64,000 nucleotides of DNA, taken from a bacterium SCSIO 12696 (GTDB lineage: Bacteria; Pseudomonadota; Gammaproteobacteria; Pseudomonadales; Porticoccaceae). Where the stretch lies: NCBI GenBank assembly GCA_024397955.1, contig CP073744.1:1116001-1180000 (forward strand), written 5' to 3'. Made by a program: the position numbers and the translations under genes. The notes under the pieces are model-generated. The model was not told the DNA's origin. It did no database searches and saw only the letters and a list, made by a program, of their open reading frames with translations. Below are positions 8,513-17,893 of this stretch, piece by piece; positions within the stretch are counted from its first letter, which is position 1, and each line of letters starts with the position of its first letter.

Positions 8513-8950
8513 ATGAAAATAAAGGTTTTGTTTCTGTCACTACTATTAGTGGCACCATTTAGCCACGCAGTGGAAGAAATCAATACCGGTTTTTGGGGCA
8601 ATACTGCCATCAAAGGCTATGACCCCGTGGCTTACTTTACCGAGAACCGCGCGGTGAAAGGCAGCAAAAAATTCCAGCATCAATGGAAAGGGGCTAACTG
8701 GCGCTTTAGCAATGAACAAAACCGAGATCTGTTTGCTGCCAACCCAGATAAATACGCCCCTCAGTACGGCGGTTACTGTGCCTACGCCGTGGCAAAAAAC
8801 GATACCGCTGGCATCGACCCTGACCAATTTACAATCCTCGATGGCAAACTGTATCTCAACTACAACAAATCCATTAATGACAAATGGTTAAAAGATCGCG
8901 ACAATTTCATTGAAGAGGCCGATAAACACTGGCCGGGATTGATCGACTAA
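8513..8950 (+). CDS. YHS domain-containing secreted protein
   Basis: 145 residues with a signal peptide (LLLVAPFSHA|VEE). The YHS core is visible as AIKGYDPVAYFTENRAVKGS, then FSNEQNRDLFAANPDKYAPQYGGYCAYAVA, a pattern linked to metal (copper or heme-related) binding. Exported, probably periplasmic. First of three same-strand genes with short gaps. Confidence 0.88.
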   Translation: MKIKVLFLSLLLVAPFSHAVEEINTGFWGNTAIKGYDPVAYFTENRAVKGSKKFQHQWKGANWRFSNEQNRDLFAANPDKYAPQYGGYCAYAVAKNDTAGIDPDQFTILDGKLYLNYNKSINDKWLKDRDNFIEEADKHWPGLID

Positions 8951-8987
8951 TACTACTGAAAAATAAGCCCCACAAAGAGTCCACTGC

Positions 8988-9383
8988 GTGATAAACCGGC
9001 TACCTACTTCACTGCGCCTTCTGCTGCCCGCCTTAGCCGCCTTTCTCGGCTACGGCGGCTGGACACTTTACGTCAACAGCGACGGCGACCCCATGTCAGC
9101 AATGAGCTACGCGCTTTGCTACGGCGGCTACAGTTTTGTAATGACACTGGTCACCAGCGGTCTGCTGGAAATTTTGTACCGGCGTTTTTACTCTTATCCC
9201 AAAGGGGGTCTGTTTGCAGCAGCCATCACTTGTCTGCTGCTCTACGCAGGGGCCTGGGGTATCAACTACGCTGCGGGCACCCCTAATATTTTACTGACTA
9301 TTCTTCCGGGGGCTGCCTTTAGTACGTTGTTTGTCGTCTCTTATGTCGCCGGCCTCGCCAAAATTACCCGTGCCCGTGGCTAA
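8988..9383 (+). CDS. Small integral membrane protein, unknown function
   Basis: 131 residues from a GTG start, with AAAGAG about eleven bases upstream. Four hydrophobic segments are apparent (about residues 8-26, 41-62, 75-93, 100-124). No family recognised. The last codons overlap the start of the next gene, so the two are translationally coupled. Confidence 0.6.
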   Translation: MINRLPTSLRLLLPALAAFLGYGGWTLYVNSDGDPMSAMSYALCYGGYSFVMTLVTSGLLEILYRRFYSYPKGGLFAAAITCLLLYAGAWGINYAAGTPNILLTILPGAAFSTLFVVSYVAGLAKITRARG

Positions 9384-10212
9384 GAGTCGTCTGCTATTGA
9401 TTGTTGCCTTACTACTGCTGGTTGGCGGCTGTACCACTAAAATTGCTTACAACTACGCGCATTGGTGGGCCAACTGGGCGGTGGATGATTACATCGACCT
9501 CGATCAGGATCAGAAAGCATTTTTTAAAAAGGAATTTCGCCAACTGCACCGCTGGCATCGCCAGACCCAACTGCCCCTCTATGTGGATTTTCTGCAGCGT
9601 TTAAGAACCGAGCTGTCAGAACCGGAAATCACTCCAGAGTTAATTCACCAGCAAGCCTTGGCAACGCAGCAGCTGATGGAAAACAGCAAGCAGCGGGCCA
9701 ATACCCCACTGGCAGAATTGCTGGTTTCACTGTCTTCAGAGCAATCAGATAAGCTCCTTGTCACCCTGAAAAAAGAAACTCAAAAGTATCTTAAAAAGAA
9801 TACCTTCAAGAGCGATAAGAAACGCTTTAAAGCCCGGCAGAAGTCCATGGAACGGTTTACCAAAAAATGGCTTGGCCCGCTTTCAAAACAACAGAAGCAA
9901 CGAATTAGCAGCTGGGTGACAGACGTCAGACCTATGGCAGAGCTGGACGCCAACCAACAGACCCTCTGGCAGGAAAAATTTGCCGTTGCCTTAGCCAGCG
10001 GCCAACAAAGTGACATCAAACAATTTCTGGATGATTATTTACTGGACGATGAAAGCCTGTGGACACCGGAGTATCGCCAACACACGGAACACAACCGAAA
10101 GATTACCCGGGAATTGTTGGCGGATTTGCTCAACAGCCGCAGTGACAAACAGAAGCGTCATCTGGATAAGAAATTAAAGCGTTTGATAAAAGATTTTCAG
10201 GAATTGCAGTAG
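9376..10212 (+). CDS. DUF6279-type lipoprotein
   Basis: About 278 residues. A short lipoprotein signal with lipobox LVGGC precedes a helical, Lys/Gln-rich body starting YNYAHWWANWAVDDYIDLDQDQ, the characteristic opening of DUF6279 lipoproteins. Function unknown; envelope-attached. Start choice is uncertain: GTG at 9376 or 9370, or ATG at 9343, all in frame; 9376 gives the most ordinary signal peptide (AKSRLLLIV). Overlaps the previous gene by 8 bp. Confidence 0.8.
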   Translation: MAKSRLLLIVALLLLVGGCTTKIAYNYAHWWANWAVDDYIDLDQDQKAFFKKEFRQLHRWHRQTQLPLYVDFLQRLRTELSEPEITPELIHQQALATQQLMENSKQRANTPLAELLVSLSSEQSDKLLVTLKKETQKYLKKNTFKSDKKRFKARQKSMERFTKKWLGPLSKQQKQRISSWVTDVRPMAELDANQQTLWQEKFAVALASGQQSDIKQFLDDYLLDDESLWTPEYRQHTEHNRKITRELLADLLNSRSDKQKRHLDKKLKRLIKDFQELQ

Positions 10213-10297
10213 TACAAAGACGATAAACACAGTAACAAAATATGAAGAGTTAATCGTTCGGCACATGGATGTGCCGACGCCGATACAATCGGCGCGA

Positions 10298-10347
10298 GCC
10301 CAATAAAATCAAGAGGTTCCACGCAACATCGCCAGATTTTATTGGGC
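10298..10347. repeat. 13-bp perfect inverted repeat in intergenic gap
   Basis: GCCCAATAAAATC (10298-10310) is repeated as its exact reverse complement at 10335-10347 around a 24-nt loop. Two smaller hairpins precede it (10260-10275, GGCACA/TGTGCC; 10278-10294, CGCCGAT/ATCGGCG). All three sit in the 176-bp gap between two converging genes (DUF6279 gene and HIT gene), so a bidirectional terminator or a small repeat element is possible. Confidence 0.5.
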
Positions 10348-10388
10348 GACAATTATTTATGTGAGGGATCACATAAGTAATTGCCAGG

Positions 10389-10823
10389 TTAAGAGTCAGC
10401 GACAACAAAGTCGGTATCCGCCAAGCCTTCACGAACCAAAGCCAAACGCTCAGCCAACTCATCGGTATCGTAGGCCACCGCAGGAATAGCACCCCAAACC
10501 GGAGCGGGCCAACAAGGATCGCCTTGATAGCGAACAATATGATGAAAGTGCAATTGCGGCACCATATTGCCAATAGTGGCCAAATTAAGCTTATCCGCTT
10601 CCAGCACCCTTTCTAACAGCGATGACAACTGGCAGGATTCCACCATCAGCTGCTGCCGGTCTGCCTCATCCAACTGATGAATTTCAGTGAGATCCGCCCG
10701 CTGTGGTACCAGAATAAACCACGGGTAATTGGCGTCTTTGTGCAACAGTAGCAGCGATAGCGGGAAGCGCCCCACCACAATAGTGTCTTTCTGCAATTGC
10801 CGATGTAATCTAAATGCTGCCAT
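10389..10823 (-). CDS. HIT family protein
   Basis: 144 residues. The histidine-triad motif appears as [10 protein letters not shown] near residue 91, a His-x-His-His variant typical of the proteobacterial HIT subgroup with PCWPAPVWG following. These proteins hydrolyse nucleotide phosphoramidates or dinucleotide substrates. The N-terminal [24 protein letters not shown] also fits the subgroup. Divergent from proS; start codons are 71 bp apart. ATG at 10823 chosen; a GTG lies one codon upstream. Confidence 0.85.
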   Translation of the reverse strand: MAAFRLHRQLQKDTIVVGRFPLSLLLLHKDANYPWFILVPQRADLTEIHQLDEADRQQLMVESCQLSSLLERVLEADKLNLATIGNMVPQLHFHHIVRYQGDPCWPAPVWGAIPAVAYDTDELAERLALVREGLADTDFVVADS

Positions 10824-10893
10824 CACTGTACCCCCATCAGTCAGATACGTAGAATACGCCTTTTTTACGACAAGTTTTAGGACAAATCATAGA

Positions 10894-12630
10894 ATGCGCG
10901 CCACCCGTTTCCTGATCGCTACCCAAAAAGAAAGCCCCGCCGACGCCGAGATTATTAGTCACAAATTGATGTTGCGCGCCGGCATGACCCGCAAGCTGGC
11001 TTCTGGCCTGTACAACTGGCTGCCCCTGGGCCTGCGGGTGCTGCGCAAAGTGGAAAATATTGTACGTGAAGAAATGGATCGCGCCGGCGCTCAAGAGCTG
11101 CTGATGCCAGTGGTTCAGCCCGCCGAACTGTGGCAAGAATCTGGCCGTTGGCAGCAGTACGGGCCGGAGCTACTGCGCATCAATGACCGCCACCAGCGGG
11201 ATTTCTGCCTGGGCCCCACTCACGAGGAAGTCATTACCGACCTGATTCGCCACGAGATTCACAGCTACAAACAGCTGCCGGCCAACTTTTACCAAATCCA
11301 GACCAAATTTCGCGACGAGATTCGCCCTCGGTTTGGCATTATGCGCGCCCGCGAATTTCTAATGAAAGATGCCTATTCGTTCCACACCTCTCAGGAGTCA
11401 CTGCAAGGCACCTATGACGACATGCACCGCGCCTACTGCGCGATCTTCGAGCGCTTAGGTTTGGACTACCGCCCAGTACTGGCAGATACCGGCTCTATCG
11501 GCGGCAGCTTTTCCCATGAATTTCATGTGCTGGCCCAGTCCGGTGAAGACGCCATCGCCTTTAGCAGCGGCAGCGATTACGCGGCCAATGTAGAAAAAGC
11601 GGAAGCATTGGCGCCGCAAGGCGAACGCCCAGCCCCCACTCAAGAGTTAGAAAAAGTGCACACTCCGGGTGCTTATACCATCAGCGCGGTGAGTGAACTC
11701 CTTGGCAAGGAACAACAGCAAAGTATCAAAACCCTGATTGTTTTGGGTGAAGAAGACGATAGCGATGAAGACCGCAACCAGCCTCTGGTGGCATTGGTGC
11801 TGCGAGGTGACCACGAACTCAACGAATTGAAAGCGGAGAAATTGTCCGGGGTTGCCGCGCCATTGACCTTTGCTCCAGAAGAGCGCATCAAAGCCGAATT
11901 GGGCTGTAGCGTAGGCTCGCTGGGGCCGGTTAAATTGGCGATTAACACCATCGTTGACCGGGATGCCGCGCAACTGGCGGACTTTGTCTGTGGTGCCAAC
12001 GAAGACGACTATCACCTCACTGGCGTCAACTGGGAAAGAGACTGCTCCATCGGCGATGTCGCCGATATTCGCAATGTAGTGGCTGGCGATGCCAGCCCCG
12101 ACGGCAACGGTGTGCTGGAAATCAAGCGAGGCATTGAGGTTGGCCATATTTTCCAGTTGGGCAGCAAATACTCCGAAGCCATGAACGCCAAAGTGCTGGA
12201 TGAAAACGGCAAGGAAAAAGTCATGACCATGGGTTGCTACGGCATTGGCGTCAGCCGCATCGTCGCCTCTGCCATTGAGCAAAACCACGACGACAATGGC
12301 ATTATCTGGCCGGACGCATTAGCTCCGTTCCAGATTGCTCTGGTGCCCATCAACATGAATAAATCGGACACGGTAAAAGAAACCTGCGAAAAACTGTACG
12401 CTGATCTCAGTGCCGCCGGCTACGACGTGTTATTTATGGATGAACCCAAAGCGCGCCTCGGTGCCATGCTCGCGGATACCGAACTGATGGGCCTGCCCCA
12501 CCGCTTGGTAGTCGGTGATCGCGGCCTGAAGAATGGCACTGTGGAATACAAAAACCGTCGCGCTGAAAACAGCGAAGATATCGCCTTGGGCGAGGTTTTA
12601 GAATTTATCAACAACAATGTGGCCAAGTAA
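10894..12630 (+). CDS. proS: Proline--tRNA ligase
   Basis: 578 residues, matching bacterial-type ProRS. It charges tRNA-Pro and edits Ala-tRNA-Pro. The N-terminus reads [19 protein letters not shown]; class II motif 2 is visible in [25 protein letters not shown] and motif 3 in [16 protein letters not shown]. The long insert between them (about residues 225-410) is the editing domain, with a C-terminal anticodon-binding domain after IALVPIN. The open frame extends upstream to 10729, but the family start is at 10894. Overlaps the next gene by 14 bp. Confidence 0.97.
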   Translation: MRATRFLIATQKESPADAEIISHKLMLRAGMTRKLASGLYNWLPLGLRVLRKVENIVREEMDRAGAQELLMPVVQPAELWQESGRWQQYGPELLRINDRHQRDFCLGPTHEEVITDLIRHEIHSYKQLPANFYQIQTKFRDEIRPRFGIMRAREFLMKDAYSFHTSQESLQGTYDDMHRAYCAIFERLGLDYRPVLADTGSIGGSFSHEFHVLAQSGEDAIAFSSGSDYAANVEKAEALAPQGERPAPTQELEKVHTPGAYTISAVSELLGKEQQQSIKTLIVLGEEDDSDEDRNQPLVALVLRGDHELNELKAEKLSGVAAPLTFAPEERIKAELGCSVGSLGPVKLAINTIVDRDAAQLADFVCGANEDDYHLTGVNWERDCSIGDVADIRNVVAGDASPDGNGVLEIKRGIEVGHIFQLGSKYSEAMNAKVLDENGKEKVMTMGCYGIGVSRIVASAIEQNHDDNGIIWPDALAPFQIALVPINMNKSDTVKETCEKLYADLSAAGYDVLFMDEPKARLGAMLADTELMGLPHRLVVGDRGLKNGTVEYKNRRAENSEDIALGEVLEFINNNVAK

Positions 12631-13192
12631 AAAACAACATTCACTATCACTGTTTCTACTGGCCTGCTCGCTGTGGGCAGGCCTTGCGGTTGCCAATCAA
12701 CCGCCGGAACAGGAGCTGGTAGACCTGCTGCGCCAAGCCGCCGCAGACAGTACCGGGTTTGAAGACAAATACGACGCCCACGTGTGGCTGGCAAGCAAAA
12801 ACGGTCCGTTAAAGCGATTTATCAAAGACGAAAAAAAGCGTCTGGAGTTGTTGAAAAAAATTCACCGAGAGGCAAATCGCGCCGGAGTTCACGCCGAAAT
12901 TGTATTGGCGGTTATCGAGATTGAGAGCGGCTTTGATCGCTACGCGATTTCCCATGCCGGTGCTCGGGGTATGATGCAAGTGATGCCTTTTTGGAAAAAA
13001 GAAATTGGCCGGGAAGACGACAATCTATTCAATGCCGATACCAACCTGCGCTATGGTTGTACCATTCTCAAGTACTACCTGGACAAGGAAGACGGCCGCG
13101 TCGCCGAAGCCCTCGCTCGCTATAACGGCAGCTACGGCACGTATAAATACGCGGGCAAAGTATTGGACGCGTGGTCGCGGTACTGGAAGTAA
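12617..13192 (+). CDS. Lytic transglycosylase, SLT domain
   Basis: 191 residues with a signal peptide (WAGLAVA). The SLT core is clear: [29 protein letters not shown], where the Glu of IEIESGF is the catalytic acid, followed by [14 protein letters not shown] and [11 protein letters not shown]. It cleaves the MurNAc-GlcNAc bond of peptidoglycan in the periplasm. Starts inside the 3' end of proS. Confidence 0.92.
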   Translation: MWPSKKQHSLSLFLLACSLWAGLAVANQPPEQELVDLLRQAAADSTGFEDKYDAHVWLASKNGPLKRFIKDEKKRLELLKKIHREANRAGVHAEIVLAVIEIESGFDRYAISHAGARGMMQVMPFWKKEIGREDDNLFNADTNLRYGCTILKYYLDKEDGRVAEALARYNGSYGTYKYAGKVLDAWSRYWK

Positions 13193-13226
13193 CGAGCAGG
13201 AAATAAAAGACTGGAAAAAAGGAATA

Positions 13227-13259
13227 TAGCCCGGGCAACACTCAGTGGAACCCAGGCTA
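13227..13259. repeat. REP-like hairpin / possible terminator
   Basis: TAGCCCGGG ... ACCCAGGCTA forms an imperfect hairpin in the gap between the converging transglycosylase and VOC genes. Its TAGCCyGG ends resemble those of the larger element at 21025-21107. Confidence 0.45.
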
Positions 13260-13273
13260 CCTGTTAAAGCGGC

Positions 13274-13639
13274 TTACTCAACCTCGTGGCAAACCACTTC
13301 TATATTGTGCCCGTCCGGGCCAATCACAAAGGCACTGTAGTAACTGGGGTGGTAATTCTCGCGAATATCCGGGCTGCCGTTATCCAGGCCGCCAGCAGCC
13401 AGTGCAGCCTCGTAAAACCCATTTACCTGGGAACGGGTTTCAGCGCGAAAGCTGATGCTCATCGGCCGCTGGGAGAGATCTTGCTGGCCAAACCAGATTT
13501 CTGGTTTTCCCTCCGCACCGTAACCGGCCCAACCTTCTACTTCCATCACCAGAGCGATACCCAACGGCTCCAAAGCCTGGCTAAAAAATGCCTTGGTGTT
13601 GTCCAGATCGGTCACTGTCAGGCTGATATGGTCAATCAT
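13274..13639 (-). CDS. VOC family protein (glyoxalase/dioxygenase fold)
   Basis: 121 residues. The beta-alpha-beta-beta-beta halves are visible: MIDHISLTVTDLDNTKAFF at the start, IWFGQ, then NYHPSYYSAFVIGPDGHNIEVVCHE at the end, where His and the terminal Glu are candidate metal ligands. Substrate unknown. The ATG at 13639 fits the family; the frame runs on to 13738 but into the neighbouring repeat element. Confidence 0.85.
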   Translation of the reverse strand: MIDHISLTVTDLDNTKAFFSQALEPLGIALVMEVEGWAGYGAEGKPEIWFGQQDLSQRPMSISFRAETRSQVNGFYEAALAAGGLDNGSPDIRENYHPSYYSAFVIGPDGHNIEVVCHEVE

Positions 13640-13680
13640 ACTATTACCCTTACTGTCTTCATTTGTTATAGGTTTTGAAC

Positions 13681-13949
13681 TAGGGTCTGTTGACGCTCCA
13701 TATCCACCTCTGCTGAGAGCGATTTTTGCGCTCAACAAGGCGTAAAGAGTGCCGTGTAGTCATTCTACATCAGCGATTTACAACGCAGTGGAGAGCAAAA
13801 ATAGCCTCAGCCCTACGGGTTGGGGCTGAAAAGGCGCCCCTCGTTGTTGCTCGTCGCTCATTTGGAATGACCAAACCACACTCCTCGCGCCTAGATGGAC
13901 ACCTTTTCAGCCTCCAACAGTGGCGGATATGGAGCGTCAACAGACCCTA
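13681..13949. mobile_element. MITE-like element with 25-bp terminal inverted repeats
   Basis: Positions 13681-13705 (TAGGGTCTGTTGACGCTCCA and on) are the exact reverse complement of 13925-13949, and the match continues imperfectly inward. Counting the outer TA as target duplication, the termini begin GGGTCTGTTGACG, as expected for a Tc1/IS630-type insertion into TA. Inside, nested inverted repeats (AGCGATTTTTGC against GAGAGCAAAAAT; GGGGCTGAAAAGG against CCTTTTCAGCC) suggest strong folding. At 269 bp it holds no transposase; non-autonomous mobility is inferred. Confidence 0.7.
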
Positions 13950-13967
13950 AATGTAACAACCAATGAA

Positions 13968-16781
13968 TCAAATATCGAGCACCACTTGCGACCCTTTTGA
14001 GGATTTTTCGGTCACTTCTTTTCGGCCAATACGCGCTTCCGAAACACCAAGGGCAATCAGCTGGGCAACCACCGCCTGAGCGCGTTCAGAAGCCAATGCC
14101 AACAGGGCTTGGGTATCAACGGCCTGGCGCTCAACCAGCTCGTTATAAAGTTCGCTGGAAGGGCGTTCCGCCACCGGGCGATCACTCAACAACTGCCGGT
14201 ACAACCTGACCACACCAGCCTCCCAAGACTCATCGCGATCATCGAGAGATTGCTGAGCAACTCCCGCTTCCAGCAACCGGTTGTCCAGCTGTTGCTGCTG
14301 CAAATACTGGGTGTCTCTGCCTTCATCGTACTGCCCGGCAATCGTCAATTTGAGCCCTGGCCGTTTTGCCAAAGCCTCTGCCAGCATTTGCACTTTGCCT
14401 TGGGACAGTTCGCTCAACGCTACCGCACCCGGTGCAAAGGGAATGCGTTGCAAGTCGTCTTGGCTACCCACCAGGCTACCCAACAATTTAAAGGGAGAAG
14501 CCACGGTTTTGATGATTAGATTCTGAAAAGCTGACCACACCACAGAACTGAGGGTAAACGACGGATCACTGAGGTCGCCGCTCACCGGCACACTCATGGA
14601 GATCACTCCATTGACGTCTTTTAGCAGAGTAATCGCAGCCCCTAATGGCAGGCTGACGGCATCGGGGCTATCGACCTTTTGCCCCAGGGAGAGCTGCTCA
14701 ATACGCACCTTGTTTCTGCCTTTGAGGCGATTGTCCTCAACCTGATAGGTCAGGTTGAGTTGCAATTGCCCCTGGTCGATGGCACGGCCCACGTAAGTAC
14801 CGCTATAAGCACTGAGGCTAGGCATCTCCAGGGCGTCAAATTCAAACGCCAGATCGAGATTGATCCCCGGTTCCGTCGGCCCCAGTGTGCCGCTAAGAGC
14901 AATGGGAGCGTACTCATCCACCAACCCTTTAATATCTACTTTGGCAGGCTGGTCGCCGCGGGAATCAAAACTGGTGATGGTGCCAGAGAGCTGATCCAGC
15001 CGTGTCGCGAACGGCGACACCAGGCTGGCGTCGGAGAACGCAATCTGGGTGCGATCGAGAATCACCTCTTTTACGACCAGTGACCAGGGCTCACCGTCTG
15101 TCTCTGCTTTATCGCTTGAGGCTTGCGGCTGATCCTCACTGGCCAAAAAGCGCTGCACATTACTGCTGCCCTCGCCATCAATGGCGACTTCAGCAGCGAG
15201 CTGACCCAACGTCACTTTATCGATGGAAGCCTGCTGTCGAGCAATGCCAATGTCGATGCCTTCCATGGAAAACTGTTGCCAACCCACCAGCTGGCCACCA
15301 TCGGCAACCACGGACAACTCATTCACCTGACTGCGGCCGGCCATCGAAGACAACTGGCCATCAAAGTTCAACTGAAACTCCGCATCCAGATTACCGCTGG
15401 CAATCTCGCCGTTTACCCGGTTGGCCAATATCGGGTTGATGCTCGGCAGCGGCAACCGCAAACCCACCTGTAACTGGCCACTAAGGGATTGAGGAGCCAA
15501 CGCTCCAGCCACAGACAGGCTACCCTCGCCGTTCAAGGTGCTGCTCAGCTGCAAGTTCATAGCGCCCTGCTCTGGCCAACTGATATTTTCAACCGTTAGC
15601 GACAAATCTTGTAAGCCCACAGACTCTTCACCCAAGGTTTCCGCGCGCCAAAATAACTGACCATCGACCATGGCGAAGCGATTGATGGTCAACTGCCAGG
15701 GAGCCGCATCGGCGTCTTGCTGAAGTTCGGGTTCGGGCTCTGGGCTGCCACCCTGTGACGGGCCAGCAAACAACTCAACCAATGGCAGTGTTGTGGTGCC
15801 CTCCTCGACCCGGTGGCCACTTTCCAACTCGAAATCCTGCCACTGGATATCGCCAATGGCCGCTGTACGATTTTTACTATTGGCAGAAACACCACTAACA
15901 GACAGGCGTTGCCAAGCCACCGTATTGGGTAAATCCGGGTCTGGATTTAACGGCTCAATATCCATATCCGCCAGTTCCACACTGCTGTTTGCCAGCTCAA
16001 ACTGAAAGCCCTTCTGCCAACCCAGCCGATAGTCGAGAACGCTACTAAGTGCGCCTTCTTTTAGGCGGAATGCCAACTGCGGCGACAACAACTCCCACAG
16101 TGGCCGTAAGTTGAGGTCGTCGATTTGCAAACGACCACTGGCTTGCTGAGTATGCAAAGACAGTTCACCGGCAATAGCAATGGAGCCACCACCGCGGCTA
16201 TCCAGTGAAAGCTGATAGCTGGAAGCGGCTTCGCCGCCCACAGAAAAGCCACTGCTTCTCAATTCAAGGTCGTTCAGTTGATGGCGAAATGGTCGCTCCC
16301 GACTCAAGTCGCTGTGGGCCAAACGTTTGGCGGTGATGTCGATATTGGCAATATGCACTGCTGGTGCAGGGCCAGCGGGCTCTGTGGTTTCAGTGGCAGG
16401 CAGGCTGTCGCGATAGCGCAAAACATCTGCAAAGCTGTAAGCACCATCGGATAGCAGCCGCAAATGGCCTTGCAACCCCTGTAGCGACAGCGCATCAAAA
16501 CGGTAGCCGGAACGAAACAAGGTACCCAACAGGGAAAAGTCCACTGCCAGTTCATCAAACCCCAATAACAACTCACCGTCCGGGTCCTGAATTGCCAATT
16601 CTTCCAACCCCAGCTCCAGGGTCAGAGGGTTAAACCAGCTACCCCCCAGTTGCAGCTCGCGGCCGGTTTCCTGTAAGTGGATTTTCTTTAATTGCCAATT
16701 GAGCAGCGGCGGCAAGGCCAACGTAGCCAACAGCAAATAGGCGAGAGCAATATAGAGAAAAATGCGGAAGGCTTTGCGCAC
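13968..16781 (-). CDS. DUF748 (AsmA/YdbH-like) family protein
   Basis: 937 residues from a GTG. An N-terminal membrane anchor (IFLYIALAYLLLATLALPPLLNW) is followed by a very long beta-rich periplasmic region with the DUF748 opening LGGSWFNPLTLELGLEELAIQDPDG, repeated LQLSSTLNGEGSLSVAG-type strands, and a C-terminal segment (VQMLAEALAKRPGLKLTIAGQYDEGRD) that resembles the tail of this family. Such AsmA-like proteins are thought to bridge inner and outer membranes for lipid traffic. Preceded by a 124-bp gap carrying the secF terminator. Confidence 0.82.
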   Translation of the reverse strand: MRKAFRIFLYIALAYLLLATLALPPLLNWQLKKIHLQETGRELQLGGSWFNPLTLELGLEELAIQDPDGELLLGFDELAVDFSLLGTLFRSGYRFDALSLQGLQGHLRLLSDGAYSFADVLRYRDSLPATETTEPAGPAPAVHIANIDITAKRLAHSDLSRERPFRHQLNDLELRSSGFSVGGEAASSYQLSLDSRGGGSIAIAGELSLHTQQASGRLQIDDLNLRPLWELLSPQLAFRLKEGALSSVLDYRLGWQKGFQFELANSSVELADMDIEPLNPDPDLPNTVAWQRLSVSGVSANSKNRTAAIGDIQWQDFELESGHRVEEGTTTLPLVELFAGPSQGGSPEPEPELQQDADAAPWQLTINRFAMVDGQLFWRAETLGEESVGLQDLSLTVENISWPEQGAMNLQLSSTLNGEGSLSVAGALAPQSLSGQLQVGLRLPLPSINPILANRVNGEIASGNLDAEFQLNFDGQLSSMAGRSQVNELSVVADGGQLVGWQQFSMEGIDIGIARQQASIDKVTLGQLAAEVAIDGEGSSNVQRFLASEDQPQASSDKAETDGEPWSLVVKEVILDRTQIAFSDASLVSPFATRLDQLSGTITSFDSRGDQPAKVDIKGLVDEYAPIALSGTLGPTEPGINLDLAFEFDALEMPSLSAYSGTYVGRAIDQGQLQLNLTYQVEDNRLKGRNKVRIEQLSLGQKVDSPDAVSLPLGAAITLLKDVNGVISMSVPVSGDLSDPSFTLSSVVWSAFQNLIIKTVASPFKLLGSLVGSQDDLQRIPFAPGAVALSELSQGKVQMLAEALAKRPGLKLTIAGQYDEGRDTQYLQQQQLDNRLLEAGVAQQSLDDRDESWEAGVVRLYRQLLSDRPVAERPSSELYNELVERQAVDTQALLALASERAQAVVAQLIALGVSEARIGRKEVTEKSSKGSQVVLDI

Positions 16782-16854
16782 GAGACGGCCCTTTTTACTG
16801 GAGAAGTAAGGGCGCTAATCATAGCATTGAAAAGTGGGGTGACTATGAGCCTGT

Positions 16855-16896
16855 AAAAATCCGTCATCGCGAATACAACATGGCTCGCGATGACGG
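16855..16896 (-). terminator. Rho-independent terminator after secDF
   Basis: A perfect 12-bp stem (CCGTCATCGCGA at 16861-16872 against 16885-16896) with a 12-nt loop is followed on the minus strand by ATTTTTAC. It ends the secD-secF transcript. Confidence 0.85.
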
Positions 16897-16905
16897 TAAT
16901 TGTTG

Positions 16906-17883
16906 CTACGGCAGGTCATCCACCAGTTCACCCTCTTTCTGCGAGGGCATCAGGTCTTCGCGGTCGATGTGCATGGCCAGCAGGATATTGGCGGCCACAT
17001 AAATAGATGAGTAGGTACCCACCAGTACACCGACCATCAGGGCGATGGAGAAATTGTGAATCATCTCGCCGCCCACAAAGAACAGGGCTGCCAACACCAG
17101 CAAGGTGGTTAAGGAGGTAATTAAAGTACGGCCCAATGTCTGGGTAAGGGACTCATTAATCACATCCACCGGCGACGCTTTGCGCAGCAGGCGAAAGTTC
17201 TCACGAATCCGGTCAGAGACCACAATGGTGTCATTCAGCGAGTAACCAATCACCGCCAGTACCGCGGCCAATACTGTGAGGTCAAACTCCAGCTTAAAGA
17301 CGGAGAAAAAGCCCAGCACAATCACCACATCGTGAATCAAGGCGGCCACTGCACCCAGAGAGAATTTAAACTGGAAGCGAATCGCCACGTAGATCATCAC
17401 AATGGCCAGTGCCGCCAGCATGCCAATGCCACCGTCGTCGCGCAGTTCTTCACCAATGACCGAACCGATGACCTGAAATTGTTTGATTTCCAGTTGATCA
17501 CCATCGGCACGCAGAGTTTCTTCCACGTAATCATTCACGGTTTTGGGCTTTTCCGTCACCGGGTCGATGGGCAGCGCCGCCGCATTTTCCTGCATGCGGA
17601 TAATCACTTCGGTTTCCGAGCCGTAATACTGAACCACCGGGCTAAAGCCAGCATCGCTCAGCTGGCCGCGAATTTTCTCCAGGTCGGCGGTTTGCTCATA
17701 ACCCACTTCCACCTGTACACCACCGGTAAAGTCCAAACCGGCCTGGATGCCATTGATGGTCAGCGACACAATAGAGCCAATAACCAGCAGCAACGATAAC
17801 AGGGTCGCCTTGCGGCGCTGGCCCATAAAGTTAATCACTTTGTCCAGGCGCGGGGCGTTTTCTTGTTCGTGTTGTTCACTCAT
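16906..17883 (-). CDS. secF: Protein translocase subunit SecF
   Basis: 325 residues. With SecD it uses proton motive force to complete protein translocation through SecYEG. The first helix is followed by the periplasmic signature GLDFTGGVQVEVGYE; the membrane block contains DVVIVLGFFSVF, VIGYSLNDTIVVSDRIRENFR and LTTLLVLAALFFVGG, all typical of the RND-like SecF fold. AAGGTG precedes the ATG; 10 bp separate it from secD. Confidence 0.96.
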   Translation of the reverse strand: MSEQHEQENAPRLDKVINFMGQRRKATLLSLLLVIGSIVSLTINGIQAGLDFTGGVQVEVGYEQTADLEKIRGQLSDAGFSPVVQYYGSETEVIIRMQENAAALPIDPVTEKPKTVNDYVEETLRADGDQLEIKQFQVIGSVIGEELRDDGGIGMLAALAIVMIYVAIRFQFKFSLGAVAALIHDVVIVLGFFSVFKLEFDLTVLAAVLAVIGYSLNDTIVVSDRIRENFRLLRKASPVDVINESLTQTLGRTLITSLTTLLVLAALFFVGGEMIHNFSIALMVGVLVGTYSSIYVAANILLAMHIDREDLMPSQKEGELVDDLP

Positions 17884-17893
17884 CGGAACACCT

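Noticed and set aside
10729..10893. Upstream in-frame extension of proS
   Set aside because: It overlaps the divergent HIT gene and the family N-terminus begins at the ATG at 10894.
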